Of a stretch of 64,000 nucleotides of DNA, positions 35,766 through 45,406 are shown piece after piece. The stretch lies in the NCBI GenBank assembly GCA_000961845.1, contig LADZ01000041.1, positions 1 to 64,000 on the forward strand, given 5' to 3'. Source of the stretch: Flavobacteriales bacterium BRH_c54 (GTDB lineage Bacteria > Bacteroidota > Bacteroidia > Flavobacteriales_E > Vicingaceae). Both the position numbers and the translations under genes were made by a program. Every line of letters begins with the position of its first letter. Positions within the stretch are counted from its first letter, which is position 1. A model generated the notes under the pieces. That model searched no databases. It had not been told where the DNA came from and was given only the letters and a program-made list of their open reading frames with translations.

Positions 35766-37151
35766 TTACAATCCTTTTACAGCAGCTTTGAACTGTCTTC
35801 CTCTATCTTCATAGTTTTCAAACAAATCGAAACTTGCACAAGCCGGAGAAAGTAAAACAGTATCCCCTTTAGTTCCTAATCTGTAAGCCATATCTACCGC
35901 ATCTTTAGCAGAAGCGGTATTAACAATAGTTGGAATAACATCTCCAAAAGCTTCATGAATTTTTTCGTTGTTAACTCCCAAACAGATAATTGCTTTTACT
36001 TTTTCTTTCACTAAGTCTTTAAGCATTTCATAATCATTGCCTTTATCAACACCACCAACAATCCAAATTACATTTTCTTGAAAGCTCTCTAAAGCATACC
36101 AAGTAGCATTTACATTAGTAGCTTTTGAATCATTTACAAATGCAATTCCATGAACCGTTAATACTGGCTCTAACCTGTGTTCTATGGTTTGAAAATCTGA
36201 AAGACTTTCTCTAATAATTTCTTTTTTTAATTCCAACACCCTTCCTGCAATGCCCGAAGCCATTGAGTTGTAAAGATTGTGTTTTCCTTGTAGTGCTAAC
36301 GCTTGTAGTGTCATAGTTTGTTGTTTTTGATTTATGTTTAGTATTAATTTTTCATCTTTTATATAAGCTCCATTTTCCATTTCTTTCGTAATACTGAAAG
36401 GGTGCAACTGGGCTTTTAGTTGTTTTCTTTTTAATTGTTGTTGAATAAGTTCATCATCATAGCAATAAATAAAATGGCTATTTTCATCCTGATTTTGCGT
36501 TATTCTAAATTTTGATGCTGCGTAATTTTCCAACTGATAATCATACCTGTCTAAATGATCGGGGGTGATGTTTAATAAAATCGCTACATCTACTTTAAAA
36601 TCGAACATTCCATCTAACTGAAAGCTGCTTAATTCCAACACGTAAACATCCTTATCATCTTGAGCAACTTGCTTAGCAAAGCTTTCCCCGATATTTCCCG
36701 CCAAACCCACATTTAACCCTGCTTTTTTCAGCATGTGATAAGTTAAGCTGGCAGTTGTCGTTTTTCCATTGCTTCCCGTAATTCCAACTATTGTAGCATT
36801 GGTATATCTTCCTGCAAATTCAATTTCCGAAATAACATTAATCCCTTGTTGCCTTAATTTCACAACTAAAGGCACATTATCAGGAATTCCCGGACTTTTA
36901 ATTACTTCTACAGCTTCAAAAATTTTACTTTCGGTATGTTGATTTTCTTCCCATTCAACATCAATACTTGAAAGAACGCTTTTATATTTATCTTGTATTT
37001 TTCCTTTGTCCGACAAAAAAACCTGAAACCCTTGCTTTTTAGCTAAAATAGCTGCTCCAGTTCCGCTTTCTCCTGCACCTAAAACAACTAATGGTTTAGA
37101 GGAGGTTCCGTGAGTTTTATGAGTAATATATTGCTCTTTATTAATCATCAA
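35766..37151 (-). CDS. murD: UDP-N-acetylmuramoylalanine--D-glutamate ligase
   Basis: Adds D-Glu to UDP-MurNAc-L-Ala. The 461 residues include LGAGESGTGAAILAKKQG, the ATP loop GITGSNGKTTTASLTYHML, NITPDHLDRYD, and the C-terminal FVNDSKATNVNATWYAL and LLSPACASFDLFENYEDRG. It lies 11 bp after mraY in the operon. Confidence 0.96.
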   Translation of the reverse strand: MMINKEQYITHKTHGTSSKPLVVLGAGESGTGAAILAKKQGFQVFLSDKGKIQDKYKSVLSSIDVEWEENQHTESKIFEAVEVIKSPGIPDNVPLVVKLRQQGINVISEIEFAGRYTNATIVGITGSNGKTTTASLTYHMLKKAGLNVGLAGNIGESFAKQVAQDDKDVYVLELSSFQLDGMFDFKVDVAILLNITPDHLDRYDYQLENYAASKFRITQNQDENSHFIYCYDDELIQQQLKRKQLKAQLHPFSITKEMENGAYIKDEKLILNINQKQQTMTLQALALQGKHNLYNSMASGIAGRVLELKKEIIRESLSDFQTIEHRLEPVLTVHGIAFVNDSKATNVNATWYALESFQENVIWIVGGVDKGNDYEMLKDLVKEKVKAIICLGVNNEKIHEAFGDVIPTIVNTASAKDAVDMAYRLGTKGDTVLLSPACASFDLFENYEDRGRQFKAAVKGL

Positions 37152-37162
37152 TACAATTAATT

Positions 37163-38416
37163 TTACCTCAGTTTAAGTGTTACAAAAGTTAATAGTGCCA
37201 GCATAATTCCTATAATCCAGAACCTGGCGACAATTTTCGCTTCGTGCATGTTTTTCTTTTGAAAGTGATGATGAAGTGGTGCCATTAAAAACACTCTTCT
37301 ACCTTCTCCGTATCTCTTTTTTGTATATTTAAAATAACCCACCTGTATCATTACTGATAGGTTTTCGATAAGGAATACACCACACAACAATGGGATAAGT
37401 AATTCTTTTCTTACCGCTAAAGAAAATACTGCTATAATCCCACCTAATGCCAAGCTACCTGTATCTCCCATAAAAACCTGCGCAGGATATGAATTGTACC
37501 ATAGAAACCCAACACAAGCTCCAACAAATGCAGCAATAAATATTACCAACTCACCTGATTCAGGGATGTACATAATATTTAGATATTCGGCAAAAACAGT
37601 ATTACCGGATACATAAGCGAAAATAGCAAGGGTAACTCCTATAATTGCGGAGGTTCCTGTGGCGAGACCATCTAGACCATCTGTCATATTTGCCCCATTG
37701 GAAACAGCGGTGATAATTACAATAACTATTAACACAAATAAAATTCCGCCTAGTAAGTATGAATGTTTACCTGCCCATTTCGTTAGTGATGCGTAGTCGA
37801 ACTCATTATTTTTAAAAAACGGAATAGTTGTTAATGTTGATTTTACTTCTTTCCAAGTGTAATTTTCAACAACTTTAGTTTCTACATCATTTTCAATTTC
37901 GTAGCTGATGTGTGCAGGAGCGTTAACGTCCATTACTTTTTGTTTTACCACTACATCTTCATTAAAATAAAGAATAGTACCTACAATAATCCCAACAGCT
38001 ACCTGACCCATTACCTTAAACTTTCCTGCTAAACCTGCTTTATTTTTCTTAAACACTTTAATGTAATCATCTATAAAACCTATCAATCCTAATAAAACAG
38101 TTGAAACTAACATCAAAATGATGTATATGTTATCTAATTTGGCAAAAAGTAAAGTAGGAATTAAGATAGAAGCCAATATAATTAACCCTCCCATAGTTGG
38201 CGTTCCTTGTTTTTTCATTTGCCCTTCTAACCCTAAGTCTCTAACAATTTCTCCTACTTGCAACAACTGTAGTCTTTGAATAATTTTTTTTCCGAATATC
38301 ATGGAAATAACCAAGGAAACAATAACTGCCATAGCAGCTCTAAAAGAAATATATTCAAATACTCCAGCACCTGGAAAATCAAATTTGTTTAGATAGTTAA
38401 ATAAGTAATACAACAT
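37163..38416 (-). CDS. mraY: Phospho-N-acetylmuramoyl-pentapeptide transferase
   Basis: Transfers phospho-MurNAc-pentapeptide to undecaprenyl phosphate (lipid I). The 417 residues contain the active-site aspartates in [21 protein letters not shown] and the histidine loop PLHHHFQKK, with about ten transmembrane helices. It has an insertion of roughly 50 residues ([20 protein letters not shown] and on) in the middle, as in other Bacteroidota MraY (from memory). It is 9 bp after murE. Confidence 0.96.
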   Translation of the reverse strand: MLYYLFNYLNKFDFPGAGVFEYISFRAAMAVIVSLVISMIFGKKIIQRLQLLQVGEIVRDLGLEGQMKKQGTPTMGGLIILASILIPTLLFAKLDNIYIILMLVSTVLLGLIGFIDDYIKVFKKNKAGLAGKFKVMGQVAVGIIVGTILYFNEDVVVKQKVMDVNAPAHISYEIENDVETKVVENYTWKEVKSTLTTIPFFKNNEFDYASLTKWAGKHSYLLGGILFVLIVIVIITAVSNGANMTDGLDGLATGTSAIIGVTLAIFAYVSGNTVFAEYLNIMYIPESGELVIFIAAFVGACVGFLWYNSYPAQVFMGDTGSLALGGIIAVFSLAVRKELLIPLLCGVFLIENLSVMIQVGYFKYTKKRYGEGRRVFLMAPLHHHFQKKNMHEAKIVARFWIIGIMLALLTFVTLKLR

Positions 38417-38425
38417 AGTTTATAG

Positions 38426-39883
38426 TTATTGTGAAAATTGCTTTTTTAGTATTTCTAAATCATCAAATGGAAATTTTTCTCCGTTTATTTCTTGGTATTT
38501 TTCGTGTCCCTTGCCTGCCACCAAAATAATATCGTTGCTTTCCGCCAACATACATGCTGTTTTTATTGCCTCTTCTCTGTTGGTAATAGACAATACTTTT
38601 TTGTAATGCTGCGGCTCAACCCCTGCTTTCATGTCATTAATAATCTGCTCGGGATTTTCTGACCTCGGATTATCTGAAGTAAGAATCACTTTATTAGAGT
38701 ACTCACAAGCTATTTGAGCCATTAAAGGTCTTTTGGCTTTATCTCTATCACCTCCACATCCAACAACAGTAATAACTGTTTCATTATTAGTCCTAATTTC
38801 ACTAATTGTTCCTAATACATTTTTGAGCGCATCAGGTGTATGAGCATAATCTACAATTCCGGAAATATTATCTTGAGATTTAATGTATTGAAACCTTCCT
38901 TCAACAGCGTTTAAGTTGCTAATTGCTGTTAATGTATTTAATTTATCTTGCTCTAGCAATACCGCCACAGCATAAATTGACAGCAAATTGTAAACATTAA
39001 AGCCTCCAATTAGTTTTGTCCACACCTCATTTTTATCAATATGAAGCATCATTCCTGAAAAGCCGCTTTCTAAAATTCTGGCAGTAAAATCTGCTGCACT
39101 TTTTAAAGCAAAAGTGTATGGTTTAGCTTTTGTATTTTGCAGCATTACCATACCGTTTTTATCATCTTTATTCACCAGTGCAAAAGCATTTTCCGGTAGC
39201 ATGTCAAAAAACATTTTTTTAGCCTTAATGTATTCATCAAATGTTTTATGATAATCTAAATGATCGTGCGTAATATTGGTAAAAACAGCACCTGAAAAAG
39301 CTACTCCTGTAATCCTATGTTGATGAATAGCATGCGAACTGACTTCCATAAAACAATAATCACAACCTGCTTCCACCATTTTTCTTAACAGCTTATTCAA
39401 CTCAACTGCATTGGGTGTTGTATGTGTTGAAGGAATAGCTTCATTTCCGATTTTATTTACCACTGTAGAAAGCAATCCAACTTGATAGCCTAGCTGCATA
39501 AATAATTCATGCAACAAGGTAGCTGTGGTAGTTTTACCATTCGTTCCGGTAATTCCTACTAATTTTAATTCATTAGAAGGATTATCGTAAAAATTAGCAG
39601 CAATAATTCCTAAAGCTGCTGCACTATCTTTCACTTTTACGTAAGTAATCCCATCATGCAATTGCTCAGGAAACTGCTCACAAACAATGGCTACAGCTCC
39701 TTTCTCAATCGTCTGATTAATATATTGATGTCCATCTACAGTAGTTCCAACCACAGCAACAAACAAACTAGTATCTTCCACTTCTCTAGAGTCAAAACAA
39801 ATTTTATCAATAGCAATATTGGTATTGCCAACTAATTCCTCAATCCCTGTTTTGTATAATACGTCTTTTAAAAGTTTGTTCAT
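38426..39883 (-). CDS. murE: UDP-MurNAc-L-Ala-D-Glu--2,6-diaminopimelate ligase
   Basis: Adds the third stem-peptide residue. The 485 residues show GITGTNGKTTTATLLHELF, HTTPNAVELN, MEVSSHAIHQHR, FTNITHDHLDYH and the substrate motif SDNPRSENPEQII; the DNPR sequence points to meso-diaminopimelate rather than lysine. The end is VAGKGHEKYQEINGEKFPFDD. It starts 3 bp after ftsI. Confidence 0.96.
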   Translation of the reverse strand: MNKLLKDVLYKTGIEELVGNTNIAIDKICFDSREVEDTSLFVAVVGTTVDGHQYINQTIEKGAVAIVCEQFPEQLHDGITYVKVKDSAAALGIIAANFYDNPSNELKLVGITGTNGKTTTATLLHELFMQLGYQVGLLSTVVNKIGNEAIPSTHTTPNAVELNKLLRKMVEAGCDYCFMEVSSHAIHQHRITGVAFSGAVFTNITHDHLDYHKTFDEYIKAKKMFFDMLPENAFALVNKDDKNGMVMLQNTKAKPYTFALKSAADFTARILESGFSGMMLHIDKNEVWTKLIGGFNVYNLLSIYAVAVLLEQDKLNTLTAISNLNAVEGRFQYIKSQDNISGIVDYAHTPDALKNVLGTISEIRTNNETVITVVGCGGDRDKAKRPLMAQIACEYSNKVILTSDNPRSENPEQIINDMKAGVEPQHYKKVLSITNREEAIKTACMLAESNDIILVAGKGHEKYQEINGEKFPFDDLEILKKQFSQ

Positions 39884-39886
39884 TGC

Positions 39887-42007
39887 TTATTCTAATTCTA
39901 AAAATATTCTGTTTCCTTTCACTAGTTTTTCTCCCGATGCTATAGATTGTTTTTTTACCACGCCTTTTCCTTTAAAAAACACGCTTAATCCTTGATTTTC
40001 TAAAATGTATAAGGCGTCTTTTATACTCATACCCATTACATCAGCAACATAAATTGGAGATACTTTTCTAGCAGTTATATGAGCAGCAGTTACATCGGTA
40101 TTAACTCTTGCCCATTCTGTAACTTCATTTCCTTGATTGGTTTTTAGTCCAAATTCTTCATAAACTTTTTTCAAATCGGGGTAATAACCATCTTTGGCAT
40201 AAGGGATTCTAGATTTCGCCTGATTTTCTTTTTTATGAATTTCTTTATGAATTTCTATGCTAGTGGCATAAACTTTATCGGCAACTTCTTTAAATATTGG
40301 TCCGGCAACTAAATTTCCATAATACACTCCTTTAGATGGAGCATTAACTACCACTATACAAGTATATTTAGGATTATCAGCTGGAAAATAGCCTACAAAT
40401 GATGCTTGGTGACTAACTTTAATGTCTTTCTTATATTTATATCCTAATTTTTTGTTGGCGATTTGTGCTGTTCCTGTTTTTCCGGCAATTTTATACACAT
40501 CATTTTTTAAATTCGTTGCTGTACCTTCTTGCACTACTCCCTCCAACATTTCTTTAACCATTTTAATGGTTTTTTCTGAACAAATGGAAGGATTAAGTAC
40601 CTCAGTTTCTATCTTTCTAACTAACTTCCCTCTGTGTCTGATTTCTTTTACAAACTTTGGTTTTACCATTTTACCATTGTTAGCCACTGCATTGTAAAAA
40701 GTTAAAATATTTAAAGGCGTTAATTCAACCTCATAACCAATAGACATCCATGGCAAGGTAATTCCCGACCAACTTTTATCAGATGTATTTTTAATGTACG
40801 GCGTTCCTTCTCCGGAAATTTCAATACCCAATTTCTTATTCACATACATTTTGTTCAACCTATCAATAAATTTTTGTGGGTCTTTAGCATAAACTCTATT
40901 TATTTCTTTAGAAATGGCCACATTAGATGACTTTATAAAAGACTCTTTAATAGAAATTTTACCATAACCTCCTTTATGAGAATCTCTCATTACTGCATCA
41001 TAAAATTTGGTAGTTCCATTCTCAGTATCTACCATATCATCTAACTCAAGAAAACCATCTTCAAAAGCAGCCATTAATGAAGCTAATTTAAATGTTGAAC
41101 CAGGCTCTGTTGCAGCTCCAACAACAAAATTGTAAGATTCATAATAGGTACTATCTTTGGTTCTTTGTAAGTTAGCTATGGCTTTTATTTCTCCTGTAGC
41201 TACTTCCATTACTGCCACACAACCATACCCTGCATGATGAAGCTTTAATTGTTTCATCAATGCATTTTCCGCAACATCCTGAATATTTACATCAATAGTA
41301 GAATAGACATCACTTCCATCAACTGGTTCAATTTCATTTTCATCACTAATAGGCATCCAAACACCTCCGGCAATTTTTTGCTCTAATCTTTTTCCGTTTA
41401 TTCCTCTTAGCTCTTTACTGTAAGCTCCTTCTATACCTACCGGTTGAATTCCTTCTCTATCATAACCAATGGTTCTTGCAGCCAAAATATTAAATGGCTT
41501 AACTCTTTTGTTTTGCTGCGTATAAATAAAACCACCCTTATATTTCCCCTTGCGAAAAATAGGAAACTCTTCCATTTTTTTAAGTTCAGTAAACTTTACA
41601 TTTCTTCTTATTAAATGATACCTCGCTCCTTTCTTTCTGGCAGCAATAAGTTCTGCTACATACTGTTTTTTTGACCTTTCAGGAAATAAGTTAGAGAGTT
41701 CAATAGCTAATGAATCTACATTTTGGTAAAAGAAATCATCTGTAATTGATGGTGTATTCGCATCGAAACGAACTTCATACTTAGGAACCGAAGTCGCTAA
41801 TAAACTTCCATCAGCAGCATAAATATTACCTCTTACTGCTTCAATATTATTATATTCTATAGTAAGATTTTCTGCTTTTTCTTTCCAATGAGCACCTTCA
41901 ACAACTTGAATATTAACCGTCTGACCTACAATTACGAGGGCAAACAAACAGACGAAGAAATAAACGATATAAACACGAGATAATATGGCTTTTCTGTCTG
42001 TATTCAT
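39887..42007 (-). CDS. ftsI: Division transpeptidase FtsI (PBP with C-terminal PASTA domain)
   Basis: Cross-links septal peptidoglycan. The 706 residues comprise an N-terminal membrane anchor (VYFFVCLFALVIVGQTV), a dimerisation domain and the transpeptidase with STFK at 304-307, SSN at 360-362 and KTGT at 510-513. A single PASTA domain follows at about 640-706 (DVMGMSIKDALYILENQGL). PASTA on FtsI is common in Bacteroidota and absent from E. coli. The start overlaps the FtsL-like gene by 4 bp. Confidence 0.95.
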   Translation of the reverse strand: MNTDRKAILSRVYIVYFFVCLFALVIVGQTVNIQVVEGAHWKEKAENLTIEYNNIEAVRGNIYAADGSLLATSVPKYEVRFDANTPSITDDFFYQNVDSLAIELSNLFPERSKKQYVAELIAARKKGARYHLIRRNVKFTELKKMEEFPIFRKGKYKGGFIYTQQNKRVKPFNILAARTIGYDREGIQPVGIEGAYSKELRGINGKRLEQKIAGGVWMPISDENEIEPVDGSDVYSTIDVNIQDVAENALMKQLKLHHAGYGCVAVMEVATGEIKAIANLQRTKDSTYYESYNFVVGAATEPGSTFKLASLMAAFEDGFLELDDMVDTENGTTKFYDAVMRDSHKGGYGKISIKESFIKSSNVAISKEINRVYAKDPQKFIDRLNKMYVNKKLGIEISGEGTPYIKNTSDKSWSGITLPWMSIGYEVELTPLNILTFYNAVANNGKMVKPKFVKEIRHRGKLVRKIETEVLNPSICSEKTIKMVKEMLEGVVQEGTATNLKNDVYKIAGKTGTAQIANKKLGYKYKKDIKVSHQASFVGYFPADNPKYTCIVVVNAPSKGVYYGNLVAGPIFKEVADKVYATSIEIHKEIHKKENQAKSRIPYAKDGYYPDLKKVYEEFGLKTNQGNEVTEWARVNTDVTAAHITARKVSPIYVADVMGMSIKDALYILENQGLSVFFKGKGVVKKQSIASGEKLVKGNRIFLELE

Positions 42008-42396
42008 TTAATGCTTTCTATTTCTTTTTTTGATAACTTAATTTTTGTTGGCGGAACAATAGACTCCATCACGCCAAACGCTTCAGTCTTTTCAGCTACC
42101 TGAGACTGTTTACTTTCGTAATTTAAATCTGATTTTATAGTAATGTATTCCGAGCGCAATTCTTTTAAGTCATCATTTACATGATCTAATTCTCTCACCA
42201 ATTTTTCAGCATTATATCCATTGGCGATGTACAGAATCCCCAATAAAGTCAAGTAAAAAACAAAAGGAAGCGAATTCACCACATTTTCTTTTGCCAAGAA
42301 ATTGCCCGAAATAAGCGACACAAAAAAGTTAGGACTAGAAGGCTTTTTCTCCTTCTCCTGCTTTTCAGTGCTTTCTTTTTGTTTAAACTTGTTCAT
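42004..42396 (-). CDS. ftsL: FtsL-like division protein
   Basis: A 130-residue bitopic protein: a basic cytoplasmic start (about 45 residues), one transmembrane helix (SLPFVFYLTLLGILYIANGY) and a periplasmic coiled coil (VRELDHVNDDLKELRSEYITIKS). FtsL is too diverged to be recognised by sequence alone, but size, topology and the place between rsmH and ftsI fit. It overlaps ftsI by 4 bp. Confidence 0.85.
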   Translation of the reverse strand: MNKFKQKESTEKQEKEKKPSSPNFFVSLISGNFLAKENVVNSLPFVFYLTLLGILYIANGYNAEKLVRELDHVNDDLKELRSEYITIKSDLNYESKQSQVAEKTEAFGVMESIVPPTKIKLSKKEIESIK

Positions 42397-42428
42397 TTTT
42401 TGGTTAATCGTTATTTGTTATTTAATTT

Positions 42429-43343
42429 TTAATCTCTATTTTCCAATCTTTCCGCTATTCTCAACTTGGCACTTCTTGCTCTGTTATTCTCTTGCAACTC
42501 TTCTGCTGTTGCCACAATTGGTTTTCTGTTTACTGCCTTAAACTTCAACAATGGATTTCCATAAAAATCTTTCTCCAACTCCCCATCAATTTTTCCATTC
42601 TTTATAAAGTTCTTCACCATTCTATCTTCTAATGAGTGATAAGTTATTACCACCAATCTTCCTCCCGGCTTTATCACCTCATAACATTGCTCCAACAACG
42701 ACCTTAAAGCTCCCATCTCATCATTCACTTCTATTCGCAATGCCTGAAAAACCTGAGCTAAATATTTATTTCTCATTTTTCCCGGCACACACGCTTGAGC
42801 CACATCACACAACTCTTGCGTTGTATTTATTTCTGCCAATGTTCTTGCTTTAATTATTTCCTGAACCAACTTCCAAGCATTTTTTATCTCTCCATACACC
42901 CTGAAAATTCTCAACAAATTTTCCTCATCATACTCATTCACCACTTTCTTAGCAGTAAGTTTTGCATTCACGTTCATTCGCATATCCAATGGACCATCAA
43001 AGCGAATGGAAAAACCCCTTTCACCTTCATCAAACTGATGAGAAGAAACCCCCAAATCAGCCAACACCGCATCAACAGGAATAGCGTTGTACATTTTTAA
43101 GTAATTTTTCAAATAACGAAAATTGTGTCTCACCAAAACAAAGCGCTCATCCTCCAAACTATTCTTTACTGCATCTTCATCCTGATCAAAACCATATAAT
43201 TTGCCTTTATCACCTAATCTTTTAATAATCTCTCTTGAGTGACCACCTCCACCAAACGTAACATCCACCACCACATCATCACCTTTCAAGTTCAAACCAT
43301 CAACTGACGCTTTAAGCAAAACAGGATCATGATAATTCGTCAT
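42429..43343 (-). CDS. rsmH: 16S rRNA m4C1402 methyltransferase
   Basis: SAM-dependent methylation of C1402 in the decoding centre. The 304 residues carry the motifs VDVTFGGGGHSREIIKRL, DLGVSSHQFDEGERGFSIRFDGPLDMRM (split over residues 95-122) and VVITYHSLEDRMVKNF. It overlaps the 3' end of mraZ by 17 bp, which implies translational coupling as in many dcw clusters. Confidence 0.96.
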   Translation of the reverse strand: MTNYHDPVLLKASVDGLNLKGDDVVVDVTFGGGGHSREIIKRLGDKGKLYGFDQDEDAVKNSLEDERFVLVRHNFRYLKNYLKMYNAIPVDAVLADLGVSSHQFDEGERGFSIRFDGPLDMRMNVNAKLTAKKVVNEYDEENLLRIFRVYGEIKNAWKLVQEIIKARTLAEINTTQELCDVAQACVPGKMRNKYLAQVFQALRIEVNDEMGALRSLLEQCYEVIKPGGRLVVITYHSLEDRMVKNFIKNGKIDGELEKDFYGNPLLKFKAVNRKPIVATAEELQENNRARSAKLRIAERLENRD

Positions 43344-43803
43344 GCTGCCCGTTGTTTTTAGAACCTCCCATTACCTCTTCAGCTAAGCTGGAAAAATCAT
43401 CCGGTTCATCAGTTAACAAATTATTATAAGTTGTCGCATCCCAAACTTCTATTCTATTAGAATAGGCAAACAACACTACTTCCTTTACCACCCCTGCATA
43501 ACCCAACATTTGTTTGGGAAACAAAATTCTTCCGGTTGCATCAACAGTTAATTCTGATGCACCTCTATAGAAATACCGAATAAAATCTCGGTTCTTTTTA
43601 ACATATTGATTTAGCTTGTTTACCTCAGCACTAATTCCTTCCCACTCATTTTTTGGATACAACACCAAACACTTTTCAAAACCTCGATTTAAGACAAATT
43701 TCTCCTGAGCAGCCGGATCCAGCTGCTTTCTCAGACCCGAAGGAAGCATTAACCTTCCTTTCGTATCTAGCTTACACTCAAATTCTCCAATGAAATTTGC
43801 CAT
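43327..43803 (-). CDS. mraZ: Transcriptional regulator MraZ
   Basis: AbrB-like regulator that heads and represses the dcw operon. The 158 residues contain two MraZ half domains: FECKLDTKGRLMLPSGLRKQL at the start (split here only for reference) and a second, DATGRILFPKQML, in the middle. Proteins of this family form ring-shaped octamers that bind several short direct repeats. Three such repeats lie upstream at 43861-43888. Confidence 0.95.
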   Translation of the reverse strand: MANFIGEFECKLDTKGRLMLPSGLRKQLDPAAQEKFVLNRGFEKCLVLYPKNEWEGISAEVNKLNQYVKKNRDFIRYFYRGASELTVDATGRILFPKQMLGYAGVVKEVVLFAYSNRIEVWDATTYNNLLTDEPDDFSSLAEEVMGGSKNNGQHDELS

Positions 43804-43841
43804 ACAATAGACTTTATTTCAAGCTTTTAATTTTTAAAATG

Positions 43842-43849
43842 TAAATATA
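43842..43849 (-). promoter_or_regulatory. Probable -7 element of the mraZ promoter
   Basis: On the minus strand TATATTTA is one base off the TAnnTTTG consensus. The three MraZ boxes start 12 bases further upstream and so cover the expected -33 region. Confidence 0.4.
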
Positions 43850-43860
43850 GTCACTTTTTT

Positions 43861-43888
43861 ACCACTTTCTACCACTTTCTACCACTTT
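43861..43888 (-). promoter_or_regulatory. MraZ operator: three AAAGTGGTAN direct repeats
   Basis: The minus strand reads AAAGTGGTA three times with a period of exactly 10 bases (43881-43888, 43871-43880, 43861-43870). MraZ of mollicutes binds three AAAGTG[T/G] repeats spaced by three bases, and E. coli MraZ binds TGGG repeats with the same 10-base period. The site lies 58 bp upstream of mraZ, across the promoter. Confidence 0.8.
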
Positions 43889-44061
43889 GTTGATAACTTT
43901 TAGCTTTTTAAACCCACTTTTAGCACTACAAAAACATTCAAATAATTGATTTTCAATAGTTTTTAATGTTGATAAAAAGTGGGAGGAAATGCACACTTAA
44001 ATTCTATTTCTGAAGACTATTTAAGTTTATCCGAATTAAGCTAAGTTTGTCTGATTTAAAT

Positions 44062-44069
44062 TAAATTTG
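44062..44069 (+). promoter_or_regulatory. TAnnTTTG box four bases before engB
   Basis: TAAATTTG is followed by CGGT and then the engB ATG. A start site at its usual distance would give a leaderless mRNA. No -33 TTTG at the standard spacing. Confidence 0.35.
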
Positions 44070-44073
44070 CGGT

Positions 44074-44673
44074 ATGAAAATTAAATCAGCAGAATTTGTA
44101 ATTAGCAATACCAAACTAGACTTATGTCCGGCACCCAACATGCCTGAATACGCTTTTATAGGAAGGTCTAATGTGGGGAAATCTTCCTTAATAAATTACC
44201 TTACCAACAACAAAAAACTGTCTAAAATCTCTCAAACCCCAGGAAAGACACAACTTATCAATCATTTTTTAATTAATGATAATTGGTATTTAGTTGATTT
44301 ACCGGGGTATGGTTATGCTAAAACATCACAAAAAAACAGGCTGAAATGGCAAGGTTTTATTTCTGAATACATCTTAACCAGAGAGAATTTGTTAAACCTT
44401 TTTGTCTTAATAGATTCTAGACTTCCTCCACAAAAAATCGACCTCGATTTTATGGAATGGCTCGGTGAAAAACAAGTTCCTTTTGCTATTGTTTTTACAA
44501 AAATTGATAAAATAAGCAGCTCGGTATTGAATAAAAATTTATTGCATTACAAAAAAGAAATGCTTAAATACTGGGCAACCATGCCTCCTTCGTTTACTTC
44601 TTCTTCGGAAAGCAAAATAGGTGGCGAAAAGATTTTAAATTATATTGAAGAGATTAATTCTACTTGGAATTAA
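44074..44673 (+). CDS. engB: Ribosome biogenesis GTPase EngB/YsxC/YihA
   Basis: Small GTPase needed for assembly of the large ribosomal subunit. The 199 residues show G1 [17 protein letters not shown]2 in [14 protein letters not shown]3 [10 protein letters not shown] and G4 FTKIDKI. It is transcribed away from mraZ and followed by a spacer with a GGAGG palindrome and then rsmG. Confidence 0.95.
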   Translation: MKIKSAEFVISNTKLDLCPAPNMPEYAFIGRSNVGKSSLINYLTNNKKLSKISQTPGKTQLINHFLINDNWYLVDLPGYGYAKTSQKNRLKWQGFISEYILTRENLLNLFVLIDSRLPPQKIDLDFMEWLGEKQVPFAIVFTKIDKISSSVLNKNLLHYKKEMLKYWATMPPSFTSSSESKIGGEKILNYIEEINSTWN

Positions 44674-44680
44674 AAAGTTC

Positions 44681-44738
44681 CCACCCCAACCCTCCCAAAA
44701 GGAGGGAGTTCTCCTCCTTTGGAGGGGTTAGGAGAGGA
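44681..44738. repeat. GGAGG intergenic palindrome
   Basis: CCCAACCCTCCCAAAAGGAGGGAG is mirrored by CTCCTCCTTTGGAGGGGTTAGG, giving an imperfect hairpin with arms of about 22 bases between engB and rsmG. A decayed copy lies at 17781-17819. Confidence 0.65.
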
Positions 44739-44763
44739 TTAAACCTAAAACATTTAATAACAA

Positions 44764-45387
44764 ATGAAACTGATAACAAAATATTTTACCAATTTAAGTG
44801 AAGAACAATTAGAGCAGTTTGCTATGCTGGCTCCGCTGTACAAGGATTGGAATGCTCAGATTAATGTAATTTCCAGAAAAGATATTGATGAGCTTTATCT
44901 TAAACATGTGTTGCACTCTTTAGCGATTGCTAAAGTAGTAGATTTTAAAGATGGCACAAAAGTGTTGGATGTAGGTACAGGTGGTGGTTTTCCGGGAATT
45001 CCATTGGCTATTTTGTACCCAAATTGCCAATTTGTGTTGGTGGATTCTATTGGTAAAAAAATTAAAGTGGTAAACGAAATTGCAGACAGATTAGGCCTAA
45101 CCAACATAAAAGCCTACCACCAAAGAGCCGAAGATGTTAGCGGACAATTTGATTTTATAGTTACCCGAGCAGTAACACGAATTGCAAAATTTTTACCTTG
45201 GGTAAAAGGCAAACTCTTACCTAATGGCGAACACGAACTTAAAAACGGCATTTTGTTCTTAAAAGGTGGTGATTTAGCTGAGGAAATTGAAGAAAGCAAC
45301 AAAAAAGTAGAAATCTTTCCTATCTCCGACTTTTTTGAGGAAGAGTTTTTTGAAACTAAGGTAGTGGCTTATACTAGGGTGAAATAA
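44764..45387 (+). CDS. rsmG: 16S rRNA m7G527 methyltransferase
   Basis: Methylates G527 (E. coli numbering) of 16S rRNA with SAM. The 207 residues include YKDWNAQINVISRKDID, motif I VLDVGTGGGFPGIPLAILYP and VTRAVTRIAKFLPW. Loss of RsmG gives low-level streptomycin resistance in other bacteria (family knowledge). It lies 90 bp after engB and converges with the gene at 45407. Confidence 0.95.
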   Translation: MKLITKYFTNLSEEQLEQFAMLAPLYKDWNAQINVISRKDIDELYLKHVLHSLAIAKVVDFKDGTKVLDVGTGGGFPGIPLAILYPNCQFVLVDSIGKKIKVVNEIADRLGLTNIKAYHQRAEDVSGQFDFIVTRAVTRIAKFLPWVKGKLLPNGEHELKNGILFLKGGDLAEEIEESNKKVEIFPISDFFEEEFFETKVVAYTRVK

Positions 45388-45406
45388 GTTGCGCCAACTT
45401 AAAAAA

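Noticed and set aside
45385-45401. TAAGTTG-CGC-CAACTTA hairpin as terminator between rsmG and the gene at 45407
   Set aside because: The stem is short and no T-run follows on the plus strand; on the minus strand the T-run is weak.
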